This document shows, piece by piece, positions 12,440-23,951 of a DNA stretch of 64,000 bases; the stretch's first letter is position 1; every line of letters starts with the position of its first letter. Source of the stretch: Trichostrongylus colubriformis (lineage: Eukaryota > Nematoda > Chromadorea > Rhabditida > Trichostrongylidae); contig OZ022260.1 of NCBI GenBank assembly GCA_963978905.1, positions 36,349,326 to 36,413,325 of the forward strand, read 5' to 3'. The position numbers and the translations under genes were made by a program. The notes beneath the pieces were generated by a model. The model did not search any database. It worked only from the letters and a program-made list of their open reading frames with translations, and had not been told where the DNA came from.

Positions 12440-12733
12440 GCGCCATTGAAGACACGACTAATCGAATCAAACAAATCAGGTTGTTCAGAGGATGGTTAAA
12501 AAGCTACATATTCAGTTATCCTTTAACTGGTACATTCGTTTCACTTTAGACTTTCAGGACATGAAAGACAAATCGAGCATCAACCGGTTTACAAGCGATC
12601 GATATGAAACGAATGTTAGGAGTTATGCAGTGTAGAGGCACGCGGCGCCGCTAGCTTAGCTAGCGGTCCAGGTTCAATGCCCGTCCCTTGGATCAATTGG
12701 AATCAGGCTCATTAGAGAGGACATAAAATTATG

Positions 12734-12811
12734 ATTGAAATATCGGCTTGCACAGTGATTCATTCAAATGTCATTGAAATATTGGCTTGCACAGTGATTC
12801 ATTCAAATGTC
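12734..12811. repeat. Two-copy 39-bp tandem repeat
   Basis: The unit beginning ATTGAAATATCGGCTTGCAC is repeated immediately with one base difference (ATATCGG versus ATATTGG). It is recent and not coding. Confidence 0.9.
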
Positions 12812-13140
12812 ATTACGATTGGGACTGAAAGTAGAATGCATGGCACATCGCCAAAAGTGGCTATCAAAGTTGAAACGTCATCCTTTCCAACAAAAAAGTG
12901 TCGACAAAACGAATTTTATGAAGATTCGAGAAAATATCGTTCAATTTTGTCACGAAAAGAGTTATTCGTGGAACAGCCAATTTCAAGTGAACGCTAGTCA
13001 GAAAGAGAGCGGGGTTGTGGATCCGACCCAAAACAACCGGTTGTTCCCCTGGGTAACATTGTCAGCCGAACGAAAGCACACTCGCTTCTGGCAGTTACCA
13101 TGACCCTTGGAGGATAGCCGAATGACAACAACAAGAAAAA

Positions 13141-13531
13141 ACGCCAACAAAGTCAGGAGGATGGGGCGAGGGACATGGCAAAAAGTATACAGAAAGCGGT
13201 GGTTATAGTGAGGGATCTCTGAGGGACTGCTCTTCATGAGCTTTCATATACTGGGCTGGAGAAAATGTTAAAGTGACGAGAGTGATGAGAACTGGGGAAC
13301 CGTGTAACCTATTGAGCAGGTTGACTATGCGCGAAAACGCCAACAAAGTCAGAAGGATGGGGGGAGGGACATGGCAAAAAGTATACAGACAGCGGTGGTT
13401 ATAGTGAGGATCTCTGAGGGACTGCTCTTCATGAGCATTTATATACTGGGCTGGAGAAAATGTTAAAGTGACGAGAGTGATGAGAACTGGGGAACCGTGT
13501 ACCCTATTGAGCACGTTGACTATGTGCGCTC
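13141..13531. repeat. Two-copy tandem duplication of about 196 bp
   Basis: Two consecutive units starting ACGCCAACAAAGTCAG are highly similar over their full length, including GGTGGTTATAGTGAGG, GAGGGACTGCTCTTCATGAG and AGAACTGGGGAACCGTGTA. Minor substitutions and small indels separate the copies. The ORFs here appear in duplicate because of the repeat. Confidence 0.9.
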
Positions 13532-13970
13532 CAGAAACTCACACTAGCGCTCCGGGAAAGATGCAGCCTAAGTGGCTGAGGTGGAACTATTTGATCTTCA
13601 GCAACTATACTTCAATGAACCTGGAATGTATCTTTAATACTACATTACAGCGCTTACATACACATACATGAATCTCATACAGCTTCCAATACATTAGCAA
13701 TCCCACAGAGAAGTAGAGAGCATGGCGCGACTTAAGCATTACTGAATTTCCAGAGATTAAGTTTGTGGGTTCAAACAAATAGATTTTTGTTGTAGATCGA
13801 AATATTTTGTAAGTGATCAAGAATAACAAATGGTGAGTGCGCTTTTGAAATTGAGTAAACTATTCCAAGAAATGGATTTATGTATCCATCACTATAGATA
13901 TAGCTGTGACATCTACAAGGGTGTATGCAAGTCCTGAAAAATCGACAAAGCGGGGAAAATCGACATTTAA

Positions 13971-14511
13971 CCCATAACGGACGGTGCGCCACATGGTCAC
14001 GCACGGCATTTAAAATTATTTTTCTTCCAGTTTTGTGATATTTCCAAATAACCAATCATACACGCATACACTACAAGTATTGAAGAATAACGTTGTTCCC
14101 AGGGCCGGTGCAGCATAAATTTTCTACAAACATTATGCGAGTAACTTCAAATGCGATCCTTTCTAGTTGTAAAAACAAATGACAACAATTGTTTCTAGTT
14201 ACAATCAACAATCCATTAGAATCCATAAGCTCCGATTTTGTTCTCGCGCTCATCTTATAACTCAAAATGCATGACTTTTGCAGTAATAGGTAGAGGGAAG
14301 TACCGCGTATAACAGCATGAGGCGATACCACTACACAGTGATGACCTTTTTATCAGTAGCAACTGCATAAAAAAGGTCACAAAAATAACTCAATTGATAA
14401 AAATTGATGAAAGATTTGATAAAAAACGCGTTCGCCCACAGGCAATCCCGCGCAAAAACGCCGCCGTCCGTTATGGGCTGCGTGACCATGTGGCGCACCG
14501 TCCGTTATAGG
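13971..14511. mobile_element. piggyBac-like TTAA MITE, 541 bp
   Basis: TTAA lies on both sides. The ends CCCATAACGGACGGTGCGCC and GGCGCACCGTCCGTTATAGG are inverted repeats extending to about 35 bp (…ACATGGTCACGCA). TTAA target duplication with a following CCC or CCT is typical of piggyBac-type elements. There is no transposase; a non-autonomous copy. The right side also carries a second internal CCGTCCGTTATGGGC. Confidence 0.7.
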
Positions 14512-15554
14512 TTAAGCAACATGGTTCGATTATCGCTTTTTGACTGCTGGCGGTTTCAGCAAGCTTTGTTGTAAGCAATTCAACGACCGTGGACTGTAAT
14601 GCAGTGATGCGTATAATATAGAAGTGCAAGAAAACGTGAATGTAATGAGTCACGCCCACGCACATACTTCTCTGTAGATATGGCAGACGTATCCACAGTG
14701 ACAGACACATGCATCATATACACCTACACTGCCAGCCAATAAAGAAACATCACAATGGCTGCATTGTGATGGCGCTCGTTCCTCTGCAACCAGCCGATCG
14801 CCACCATCACAATCCACGTGCTGCTAGGGAGCTAGCTGTTCCCATACCCATTCCAGACTTTTTCCTTCCACGATCGATGCGATAATGATACTGAGCGAGT
14901 TATTGAAAAAACATCTTTTCAACTTTATCTCATTTTTAACGTCAATAAGCATTTCTCTTACCGAACGAAAAAATGAAACTGCCAAGTGCCAGTCATTCAC
15001 AAAGCAGATGGGCTCTCAAGTTTCTGGACTCCTCTTCCACTGACAGATCTGCGACCACAGAAAAAGGCGATGGGAATTGTGAAAAATATCAATAACTTTA
15101 CACTACGCTATCTATATCATCCGTGAAGAAGCTCTGAAAAGCTCTGGGAACTGATCGATTCACACCTAGGGCGCCAACCATCCGACATTTATACAAATTT
15201 GAATTGAATAAGGAACACCGATTTTGAAATGCGCACTGAAACTAAGCAATAACCAAGGGGAAAGGAGGCGTAATTTAATCGACCATAAAAATGAGAGCTG
15301 ACGAAATAGGAAGGGCGGCAGTGAGGAAAACTCCGAGGGAATGATTGGACCCAGGGCACAGGACACATTCCAACCATTGTTTTTGACGAACGACGTGTAT
15401 AAGTGCACGAACCACTCATGTATTAATTAAAATCGCACGGATCTGTGATGTGTGACAGCTATACACAGTTGACGCGTATATTCGGATGCGGAGTCATGGA
15501 GTAGTAGCTTGAAGGATCCGTCTGGAGTAAGGAAAAACTGAGAACATGGATGAC

Positions 15555-15760
15555 ATGTTCCCTGGAAACGAACACTCTTTTCAGAAGAAGTGATAGATGG
15601 CGAGACACACATAGGAAAAGCTCGGCTTGGGGTCTTGGCGTCACAGCCCGGCTGCACTACGGGTCACGCTTTCATACATTCGCCGGATGACTTGTCGCGA
15701 GGACAGGTCAATATTCGCCGTCGGCTGACTTGGACCCTCGTCCGTCTGCATCTACTCCAG
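15555..15760. repeat. Dispersed repeat fragment (GCGCGGCTTGAGG family)
   Basis: Words such as GGCGAGACACACATAGGAAA and CTCGGCTTGGGGTC align with copies at 16.5 kb (inverted), 29.5 kb and 49.7 kb, which share GGCGAAACTTGCACTGAAAA and GCGCGGCTTGAGG-like cores. The short ORFs in these fragments are repeat-derived and should not be annotated as genes. Confidence 0.5.
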
Positions 15761-16399
15761 CGGCTAGTGATGCAGAGAAGTGCGAAGGATGGAGTGAGGA
15801 AATGGGTACGAGTTCTCTCTTCAGTTTTTCAACGTTTTTTTTTCTTTCTCTTGTGCTACCCTGCTCAGCCGCTACTTTCATATTTTACGATCACCCCAAC
15901 ATCTGCCGAACCCCAGTGCCTTTAAGTATTCAGAGCAGTATTTCTCCTCCTCTGGGCTTTTCATCACAAAATGTACCACATACTCTATCCGTCAAGTACG
16001 AGTGCTCAGTCGAATGATCGTGCATACTCTTTAGACGAGAATCATCCTAGATTATCTTAATACGCTTTGGTCCTCTAAAAATTTGCAGTTAGGCAGTTTA
16101 TATGGCGATTTGGCAAATAGGGATGAAATTCATATTCACGGAACATATGAGCGCGATTTACGGCGGCAGATGCGCTCTTTTCACGTTGACTGAAGAATCA
16201 GAGATGAGAACAGCCGATTAAGAGACATTTCGGAGAGGGGAAGAATTTCTCGACTGTATTCTGCATCTCTCACTTCCTCTCGATTAAAGACACCGGAAGG
16301 GGTAAGTGTGGCAGTGTGGGGAGTATGAGATTTGGGGTTTTCTACGGGTTAATGGTAGAGAAAGAACGAATTAACACGACGAAAAACTCAAGAAATAGA

Positions 16400-16620
16400 A
16401 ACTCGAGAGCCCCCTTCTCTCTCGCGCTCCCCTGCGTCACTAGTCGGGGTAGACTGCAGACGACGGCTGCAAACCTGTCCCGCCCTCGCGGGCAATTCGC
16501 CCGCCTGATGCATGCAGTACGACACACCGTGGCGCGGGATCGTTATAGAACCCTAAACCGCGCTTTTTTAGTGCGATTTTCGCCACACATCACCTCTTCT
16601 GAAGTAAAAGGTTTGTTTTC
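16400..16620. repeat. Dispersed repeat fragment, inverted copy
   Basis: Read on the minus strand, this shows TCAGAAGAGGTGATGTGTGG, then AAAATCGCACTAAAAAAGCG and CGGTTTAGGGTTC, matching the 29.5-kb and 49.7-kb copies of the same family. The flanking DNA is GC-rich (CCCGCCCTCGCGGG). The 102-codon plus-strand frame through it is explained by the repeat. Confidence 0.5.
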
Positions 16621-17799
16621 GTAGAACATGTATTCACAGTTCTAAGTTCCCTTTTATTCCTCCAGATGCCCTTAACACAGTCCACTGTGCCGCTAAGAGG
16701 TCCATTTTTCATTCATAACATGAAAGTTGATAAGTGGTTCCGTCGCAGCGGTCTCAATCGCAGAACCGGCCGTAGTGTACAGATCTTCATTTCTAATTCA
16801 CGCCTGAAAACATAGACCGACGCAAAACATTGCAGCGTTGAGTGCCCTCATAAACCACTGGGAAAGCGATCATTCAACGGAAATACGGCTGTCCTCAAAT
16901 GTGCCGACCAATCTACGCGAGCAAACTGAGTGAATTCGAAGAACGGACGCAAAAATGCCAGCAGTCATCCTACTATTGACGACAAATGAGCGGATTGGGG
17001 GGGGGGTCATATGTAGGTACGGTGCCGCGATCACGTGTCTTGAATATTTATAAGCGATGGTCACGCAGATGGTTGTGGGGCAAAGTGAGTGTTTTTAGAA
17101 ATACGTGCAGGATAATACGTCCCAGACATACTGCAACATTCAAAATTCGAAATCGCAACGCGACCGCCCGCCCGAAACACAACAGCACACTGCACTTCTC
17201 CCGGCTATTACTAGCTGATGAAACCCCTAAAAATGCAAATCCATAAAACCACGTGCTGACACCAACCCTTATAATCCATTTCATTTGCGAACCGTAATTC
17301 GCTGAAGCAGCCTGGTGCCAAACGCTTGAGCACGAGCGAGCGGTTACGCGGCGTTTAAATGAAGAAGTGGTAGATGTTACTCCCTTTAGCCAAATAATAC
17401 ATCTTGCTTTCATTTGGCTATGTCTGCAGAAGAGTCAAAAAAGGAATTGGAATTTGGATAGATACTGAAGAGTTCTATACTTCTTCAGATTTGAATAAGA
17501 TCTCTCACAGTAGCATGTCCATTAAGCCGCACCGCAACCGCAGCGCGACCTGTTGATGTGTAATTATCTTCTGAATCGAGTCCAACAAATCACTGAACGT
17601 CCAGTTAATATTGCATCGGTGCCATAAAATCAGCGACCATTGAAAAGATAATTTCCACTATTTACCATTCGCCCCTTCACGGGGAAATTTCAAAAATTAC
17701 AAAAACTATAATAACTTTTCAAGCATCACTAATCTAAATGTTGTACAACTCTATAAAAAAAGATTTCTTACAGAAAACAGTAATCGGCTGTTGACTCAC

Positions 17800-17950
17800 C
17801 GTGCCGCGTTCATCGGTTGAAGCAGCTGACGCGGACGCTTTACGGATGGCGTGCGCCTGTTGTTGAAGTCGCTCTTCAAATGGCGTCTTTGGTGTGTCGA
17901 ACGGAATCGGCTTCGCAATTTGGATCCGTGCGTCATGTCTTAAATCATTT
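17800..17950 (-). CDS. Exon 27, FEERLQQQ segment
   Basis: The acceptor CTGATTTAG is followed by one base that completes the CG left by exon 26 into Arg. The peptide includes RHDARIQIAKPIPFDTPKTP and FEERLQQQAHAIRKASASAA, ending at an ACG|GTGAGTC donor in phase 0. The KPIPFDTPKTPFEERL sequence looks like a conserved linear motif followed by a short helix. Ser, Ala and charged residues dominate. This is one of the clearest exons in the window. Confidence 0.88.
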
Positions 17951-18234
17951 CTAAATCAGGACAGATGACGGAAAAAACCTGTGAAAAGAATAATTTGCAG
18001 CAAGGAGATGATGGATCTCACATAAATCACGCGTGCACCTACAGTAGCGCTCAAAAGTCTTCGGCCAAACACTTTTTGTCATAACTTTTTTTCTACGTGA
18101 CCAAATTAGACAAAATTTTGATATGTGGTGCCTGACTCTATTGCCAACATTTCTTTCCACTTGAGTGCCGCTTGACACTTTTCATGGTAACAAATTCCAA
18201 CTTCTCTCTTCGTAGAACCTCGGCATCGATATTA

Positions 18235-18345
18235 GTTTGCACTTCTTCTGTTATGCCAACGAGGTTGTTAGGTGGAATATTTATTTGAGGCCTCAAATAA
18301 ATATCCCACCTAACAACTCGTTGGCATAACAGAAGAAGTGCAAAC
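18235..18345. repeat. Near-perfect hairpin MITE, copy 1 (nested)
   Basis: Arms of about 55 bp (GTTTGCACTTCTTCTGTTAT... and the mirror ...AGAAGAAGTGCAAAC) meet at GAGGCCTC. The arms differ by only a few bases. A second, more diverged copy at 48.2 kb shares CTGTTATGCCAACGAGGTT. Transcription would give a long hairpin RNA. Confidence 0.9.
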
Positions 18346-18461
18346 TTTTCATGGTTTTTTTTACAAGAATTTACTACAAGACCACCGAAAAAAAAGTAAA
18401 AGGCTTGGTCAAGAAAAACGGCTTTCTTCACAAAAACAAAACGAGCAAGCTTCAGAGAACA

Positions 18462-18530
18462 TCAATATTTTGTAGAAAGACCACGACTTTTGATGACAGC
18501 GGCCCAGCGGGACGGCATAGGGATAGCACT
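18462..18530 (-). pseudogene. C-terminal remnant of a Tc1 transposase
   Basis: The minus strand reads SAIPMPSRWAAVIKSRGLST followed by KY and a stop. This is the usual Tc1-family ending (MP-R--AVI---G--TKY-stop). Nothing recognisable of the catalytic domain precedes it within the element. Confidence 0.75.
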
Positions 18531-18847
18531 CCAAAAACAAAAAATTGCATTCACCCACGTAACTTACACCGTTGAGCGCCAAAATAGTATATTTAGTATG
18601 CAGTGTCTCCAAGTGCAACATACCAAAATTTCTCTTAGATCGGTCCAGTCGCAAAAAAGTTACAAGTGAAAAACCCGAGTGAAAAACCATTTGGCCGAAG
18701 ATTTTGAGCGCTACTGTACATCATCCTACGGGATGATGCTCGTACTGAGACATTATTTAGTAATTAACGAATTCGGTACCGGTGAAGGGCGAACCAACAG
18801 TGACTTTAACTCCTTTTGCCCCAGAGTTTTTCCTCAATTATATTATA

Positions 18848-19623
18848 TTAGGTTGTAAAAAAGTTTTGGCCGGTTTTCGCAATTTCAACTCCGGGAGATC
18901 ATAACTCGGCTCGGACTGCATCTTTTCTCATAGAATTAGCACCATTCGATTTGCTATACTCTTGGCAACATTATGCATGCCTAGATATCTCATTTCGATT
19001 GAGGGCTGGCAATTTATATTGCGCGAAATGAAAAGAAGTCAACTTCAAATCACCATTCTTTCTGAACACACTGCTATTGAAGGAGCTGTCCAGATGTTTG
19101 GAAAAGTGCGGCTAAGTTAGCGCTAGATGTGGTGAGTATGATGCACGAGTAAGGGCTTCATCCTGCGACTGCTTCAAGTACTGGAAGAGGATTTATGGAG
19201 AATGCGCTTGCGCATAGCTGCTCTGAGAGGTCCTGTGACACCCATTTTCCGGGTTTTTCTAAATCAAAGCTACTTGAGGTGGTTAACCAAGTCTGCGTAT
19301 TGAGGGCCAATACTTTTGGACATCTTCTGCTAGTTTGGACGCTCATCGTTTTCTGCCGTTTTAGTGAAAGCGTTTTGATCAATTGAAAATTCGAGCGACT
19401 CGTTCTCATTCCTGCTCTCCTGAACCCACAGGCAAAGTATTCAGTCCAATGCTTCACCCCCTCCCCTTGCAGCACTCACATTTTGGCCACCTTCGCTAGG
19501 ACTCAGAGCAACTTTCTGTCTATCCAAGGAGCACAATGTAAGCTGATTCATGCTGACTCGCTCTGAGATTTCAATTTATCTTATGAATGCGAAAAACCGG
19601 CCAGAACTTTTCTTACAACCTAA
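18848..19623. mobile_element. mariner-like element, 776 bp
   Basis: TA flanks both sides. The ends TTAGGTTGTAAAAAAGTTTT and the mirror GAAAAACCGGCCAGAACTTTTCTTACAACCTAA are inverted repeats (about 33 bp). TTAGGTTG...AAAAGTT is the typical mariner terminal sequence. Internal ORFs are short and I could not match them to a transposase, so it is probably a deletion derivative. Confidence 0.8.
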
Positions 19624-20574
19624 TATATTTAGACACTCTTGTGATATCGATTGTCGATACTCTCCGCCCACACCATCATATCACCGTCTTTCCTGTCTTA
19701 CTTCCACATATACCTCTGCAAATCCGTCTCTTGTGAACTACTATTTGAAGACAGTGATAGGAGGAGTGGTTCAGTTGTCTCATTCATTCCAATCTTTGAT
19801 TCTGAACGATGGATGTTTTCACCACGAAAACCGCCTAGTCAAACACCACGTAATTTGGATCGGCATTAGTACGGTTTGATAAGTATCACTCCGCTAGCAC
19901 GCTTACTACTCAACACCTCAGTCATTGTTCGGCAATGCCCACTTTTGGAGGAGGACCGCGTTAAGAGAGGCGGAGCCTGTTCGAAGCGAGACCTCATCTA
20001 AATCTCCGGGGAGCGCCCTTCACTGGGAAACACATATAATTTTTTGCAAGAAGCTTTCATTTGGATTACTTACTGCAGGAGCTTATCATTGCCCACATTT
20101 CCTCAACCACTGCCTCAAACAATGATGACAAACACTCTGCTATCCTCCTTACACGATTTCAAAAACACTCTGTGAGAGAGTCACTTTTTTCCTTGACTCA
20201 TGGACGCTGGAAGCGCCACGCTTTCTTAACCTCTACTTGCGCGATGCGACACCCACCAAGTAAAGATACATCGCCGTGACATACTGAAAATGCGACCACC
20301 TGCGTTGTCAGGGTGGCACGTGTCTCAGGCACCCTCGACACAAAATCACTTATAAGAAAGTTTCAACGAGAATCTTTGAACTCCTAAAACTTAGTGTACC
20401 AATGGAGAGATACTTAAAGACGAAAACTCTGTAAAACACTGCAAGTGATCGTAAAAACGCGTCGCAACTGCGCGCGTCTCTAAAAGTCCGACCCATGGAA
20501 GCTATTCTACCGTTACGTCGCATGCATGTTCATATGGAATGAAGGAACAAAAAGGCTATCAGCCATCTCCGTAC

Positions 20575-20743
20575 CGCAGAAATCCTTGTGGTGTTGAATT
20601 GAAGTTGTTGTAAGTGGTCAATGTGTCGAGCATAACGGTCGGTGTAGATGGTTCAACACTGCACACACTGCTCACTCGGGATACACTTCGCGAGGGTGCC
20701 GTGATAACGGGTACACCGTAAGGACTACGTTCGAAAACTCGGA
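20575..20743 (-). CDS. Exon 26, VFERSPYGVPVITAP segment
   Basis: The acceptor is TTTTTTTCAG. The first two bases complete a codon with the A left by exon 25 (Ile). The peptide includes VFERSPYGVPVITAPSRSVS and LDTLTTYNNFNSTPQGFL, ending at CG|GTACGG. It is Ser/Thr/Val-rich with several possible phosphorylation sites. Both neighbouring junctions keep the frame. Confidence 0.88.
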
Positions 20744-20835
20744 CTGAAAAAAACGGTTCATAACTGTTAGTCAATGGTAACGGTAGAGTTGGCGGTAGGG
20801 TGCTAACTCACCTGCACTCGCAGGAATCAGCTCAC

Positions 20836-20924
20836 TAGAGACGGAATTCGCAGGTGAGTGGCAACGCGGCTCATCTCTTTCCCTAATCGGATCTTTCAGT
20901 AGTTGTTCTAGCCGTCCACGCTTT
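20836..20924 (-). CDS. Exon 25, basic helical segment
   Basis: The acceptor is TTGTGCTTCAG. The first A joins AG from exon 24 to give Arg. It encodes KRGRLEQLLKDPIRERDEPR followed by CHSPANSVS and leaves one A at the A|GTGAGCTG donor. The KRGRLEQLLKDPIRER part is likely helical. Confidence 0.85.
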
Positions 20925-21636
20925 CTGAAGCACAACTGATCACTTATTGTATGGCGTCGCTACACCTTCCGTTTTTCAAGGCAGTGGGAGCGCTTGGCGT
21001 GGAAAGTGGAGGGCGGATCGGCGTCAACGCTTACAAACAACACTAACACCATTTAGCAGTAACTATTTATTTACCTAGCAGCATGTCCGGTTCGCTAGCC
21101 CTTCATACTTTTAATGCTATTGCTTCCAATCCGCTAGTCATTTCTACTTGGTCCCGCTAACAAAAAACATCGCCGTGACATACAGTGTCAGCAAACCTGC
21201 GACGATCATGTCCAGGTTCTATCAGTAAAACGTATCGTCGTGGCATACGCTGTAAGTGAGAACTAAGAGGGATCCTTCGTCGGAAGGAAGGGCTCCAGTA
21301 AATATGGGCTATGCTTTTGACTTTCTGAACTGCTTAGTATAAATGCCAGCTGATAACTTTTGGACTGCAGAGATGATAACAGCAAGCGCGGTGTCGTGTT
21401 GTGACCCTCGCAAAATTTCTGGACGTGTCCCGCCCAAGTACATCAACTTGTCCGTACTTCAGGTTATGTGGACGCCGCTTTCAGATCATCATAAAACAAC
21501 GATTTCAAGTAGAAACCTAACGCATAGTGTTTTAAAAAAAAGCTAAATGTTCCCACCTATTATAAATGGCTATAGGGGATCATAAAATAAGAGAAGGAAA
21601 ATCATTTACATAGAAAAACTTCAGGAGATCTCCTAC

Positions 21637-21704
21637 CTCCTCACGTATTCCTCTAACAACGATTTGTCAGGAAGGATCAGTTGACCGGCTGTGTCGTACT
21701 CTTC
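21637..21704 (-). CDS. Exon 24, EEYDTAGQLILPDKS segment
   Basis: The acceptor is CATCGTTTTTCAG, phase 0, matching the end of exon 23. It encodes EEYDTAGQLILPDKSLLEEY and VR, leaving AG at the AG|GTAGGAG donor. With exon 25 it forms a contiguous charged helix-like stretch, probably among the most conserved parts of the protein. Confidence 0.85.
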
Positions 21705-21894
21705 CTGAAAAACGATGTAATAAAAAATGCTTTTGTCACGATACTCTCATAAATGACCCCATCGCAAACAAGTGTTTAAGGAATTCAAGGAAGCCAAAAT
21801 AAAAATAAAAACATCCATCAGACTGTGAAAAAATGAAGTGAATATGCTAATGAACCGTTTGAAATGAGGGATTTCATTGATTTTCTCGCAAATT

Positions 21895-22080
21895 TTTTTT
21901 TATAAATGGCTCCACAAAGGAACCACACAGACCAGGTTCGATGTCAGAAGAGCTTTTCGCAGAAGGGAACTAGAAGAAAGGAGCGGTGAATTTCGAGATC
22001 TGCTTCAGAAAAACAAAAGTAGAAATCCGAGCGTAATTTCTTTAAGCAAGCGGACGACACGTGATGTATTCACCACTTGA
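21895..22080 (+). pseudogene. Basic coding-like ORF of unknown origin
   Basis: An open plus-strand frame includes RRAFRRRELEERSGEFRDLL and then QKNKSRNPSVISLSKR before its stop. It is charged and helix-like. There is no clear acceptor and no in-phase neighbour, so it may be a fragment of a mobile element or a chance frame. Confidence 0.2.
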
Positions 22081-23221
22081 AATGCGTAAAATATCAGACC
22101 TCGCCCACGACACAGGCCCCACCCTTCAAATGACGTCAACGAAAATTTCAAATTTTCCTTAACGATGTGTAATAATAGGTGAGAAAATGATGGATGCATG
22201 CAGCATTTGTACCTTTCGCTTTCAGACAAATCACAGAAGGAGTGCTAGGAAAGCGAAAAGTCTCGCCGGATGCCTCACCCTTTTCCCAACAGAACCAACC
22301 AATCAATATCAATCAATATCCCCAAAGAAAACAAGGTAATCGACAGGGAAAGTAGTCAAAGATGTGCTCAGTTACTGACAAATCATTTAATATCGAAAGC
22401 TTATCGGACCCGTACCTATACTTTATGTGGACCACTGTACTACAGAATCATGCAGCGTTTCCACGGTTTCGTCGTGATGAAAAAATAAATCGATGATAAA
22501 ATTATTACGACTCATTAAGATTTACAGTAGTTAAATGAGACGGTTTGTTGGTATGAAGCGGACCATATTGCGTGTGGTTGGAATCCTATCTGTGGCCAAA
22601 CATTTTGCCAAAATTTCGAAGATTTCGTTAGAACACCTCATCGCGATGCGATCATACAGTGTTCAAGAAGGAAATCACTGAAAAAAACTGGCAAAAATCA
22701 ACAGCCATCTCAGGATGTGGGCGGTTGCAGGAGCGCAGCAGCAACGGCAGGCCTGTGGTGACCGCGTGCAGCCACACGCAGTGTAATTGGGCGCTTCGAC
22801 AAGGTTGATCCAATCGTGTTCGCGTAAACTATGTGAAATTGCGAGGATGTTCTGGGAACCCGTCACGAGCCCACTCGGCTGTGGTTTATTGCTGTTCGCC
22901 ACACTCCTTCGTGAAACACGATAACTATGTGTGTCGTGGCTCGGCTGGGCGCTTAACCTCCTTATGGGTGTGTACTCTTATGTCATGATTTCGCACTGCG
23001 GCATATAGCAAGCGAAGCAGTGCGGACGAGCTAAAGGCGCCATGTTGGTGGGTCCCGTAGCGATTAGAAGTCAACTGCGTATCGCGTCCCTAGCATTACC
23101 ATGGAATCGTTCTAAGACCCAACTACCGCGACGCGCATAGCTCGCACACACTGCACCGCGCGCCGCTCGTCGTTGTGCGAAATTCTGACATAGGAGTACC
23201 CCTCCCCTTCTTACCGCTAGC

Positions 23222-23554
23222 GTGACAGCATCGCGGTTCCGGGTCTACGAACCCCCGCACCAGCCGGTCGCTGTGCCTGCGGGTTCTCAGTGTCCACGTG
23301 GGCTTTTCGAGAACCGCAACGCTCCCCCCACAGGATGGCCGCCGCTCCCCGGAGGTAAGGTCTCTAACCCTCGGCTTATCAGGCTAAGAGACATCGGCAG
23401 CGGAGCTCATTCCCTTCGGCTTCTTTCTGACACCATCTTGCCTCTATCCTACTGACTACCCTGAGTACAAGAGCAAGTACCATGATTACGGCAACTATAT
23501 TTATTATGCGCACAACACTTCCTCCCACAATCAGTATCTTTGGGATCAAAATAG
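23222..23554 (+). pseudogene. Plus-strand coding-like remnant in two frames
   Basis: The GC-rich 5' part reads FRVYEPPHQPVAVPAGSQCP then RGLFENRNAPPTGWPPLPG, ending at G|GTAAGG. About 100 bp on, another frame reads YPEYKSKYHDYGNYIYYAHN then TSSHNQYLWDQNSP and a stop. Both pieces look translated, but the intervening sequence cannot be spliced in frame with a normal-sized intron (the nearest acceptor is 28 bp downstream). It may be a processed or decayed gene copy, or two exons of an undetected plus-strand gene. The family is not recognised. Confidence 0.3.
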
Positions 23555-23951
23555 CCCCTGAACCCACTTTGTTCCTCGTTACTGTTCCAGTCAGTGACCA
23601 TGAATGTCCCGGACTCTGGGTGAAAATGATTATGTGGCGAGTTCGGATTCTTTTGGGTACTCCTGCAGCGTAAAGGAAGAAAACAAAAAAAAATTACACT
23701 AAAACCAGATTTGTCATTCCAGGGCCTATCAATTTATTAACCACGTCAGTGAGAAATCATCTCCCAATCAAACGTAAGAGGTCGGCTAGAAATCGAGGCC
23801 CATCAATGACGCTTTGGAACTAAAAGGATAAAAAGGTTAAAGTTTTTGTCGTTGATCAATCCCTTCCTGAGATGCCCCGCACACTCTAGTTCCATTCAGA
23901 ATCATGATGGCTGGTGAATGTGATGTAGCCTATACAAGCGGTGGCAATTTG

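Larger units (their letters stand above)
1140..17799 (-). other. 16.7-kb intron between exons 27 and 28
   Basis: Phase 0 at both ends, so no missing exon is required, although small exons cannot be excluded. It contains a short inverted repeat (2.1 kb), a possible opposite-strand exon (7.0 kb), a Tc3-like fold-back (9.2-10.8 kb), a TATAACCC-ended element with a nested MITE (11.4-12.2 kb), two tandem duplications (12.7 and 13.1-13.5 kb), a TTAA MITE (14.0-14.5 kb) and fragments of a dispersed repeat (15.6 and 16.5 kb). In 2.2-6.9 kb, 7.2-9.1 kb and 14.5-15.5 kb I see only short unsupported ORFs. Confidence 0.6.
18042..18716. mobile_element. Tc1-like element, 675 bp, internally deleted
   Basis: TA flanks both ends. 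The ends CAGTAGCGCTCAAAAGTCTT and its mirror TTTTGAGCGCTACTG are inverted repeats, followed by CGGCCAAA / TTTGGCCG. A minus-strand transposase C-terminus survives at 18,462-18,530; the catalytic body is deleted. A separate palindromic MITE is inserted at 18,235-18,345. Confidence 0.85.
17951..20574 (-). other. Intron between exons 26 and 27, filled by two transposons
   Basis: The 2.6-kb intron consists largely of a Tc1-like element (18,042-18,716) and a mariner-like element (18,848-19,623), 131 bp apart. From 19.6 to 20.57 kb I see no supported feature. The split codon CG|A across this intron restores Arg. Confidence 0.65.

Noticed and set aside
12734..13531. CRISPR-like array
   Set aside because: Only two-copy tandem duplications with no spacers, in a eukaryotic intron.
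16342..16624. Plus-strand frame rich in Arg as a gene
   Set aside because: Explained by the inverted copy of the GCGCGGCT dispersed repeat and flanking GC-rich DNA.
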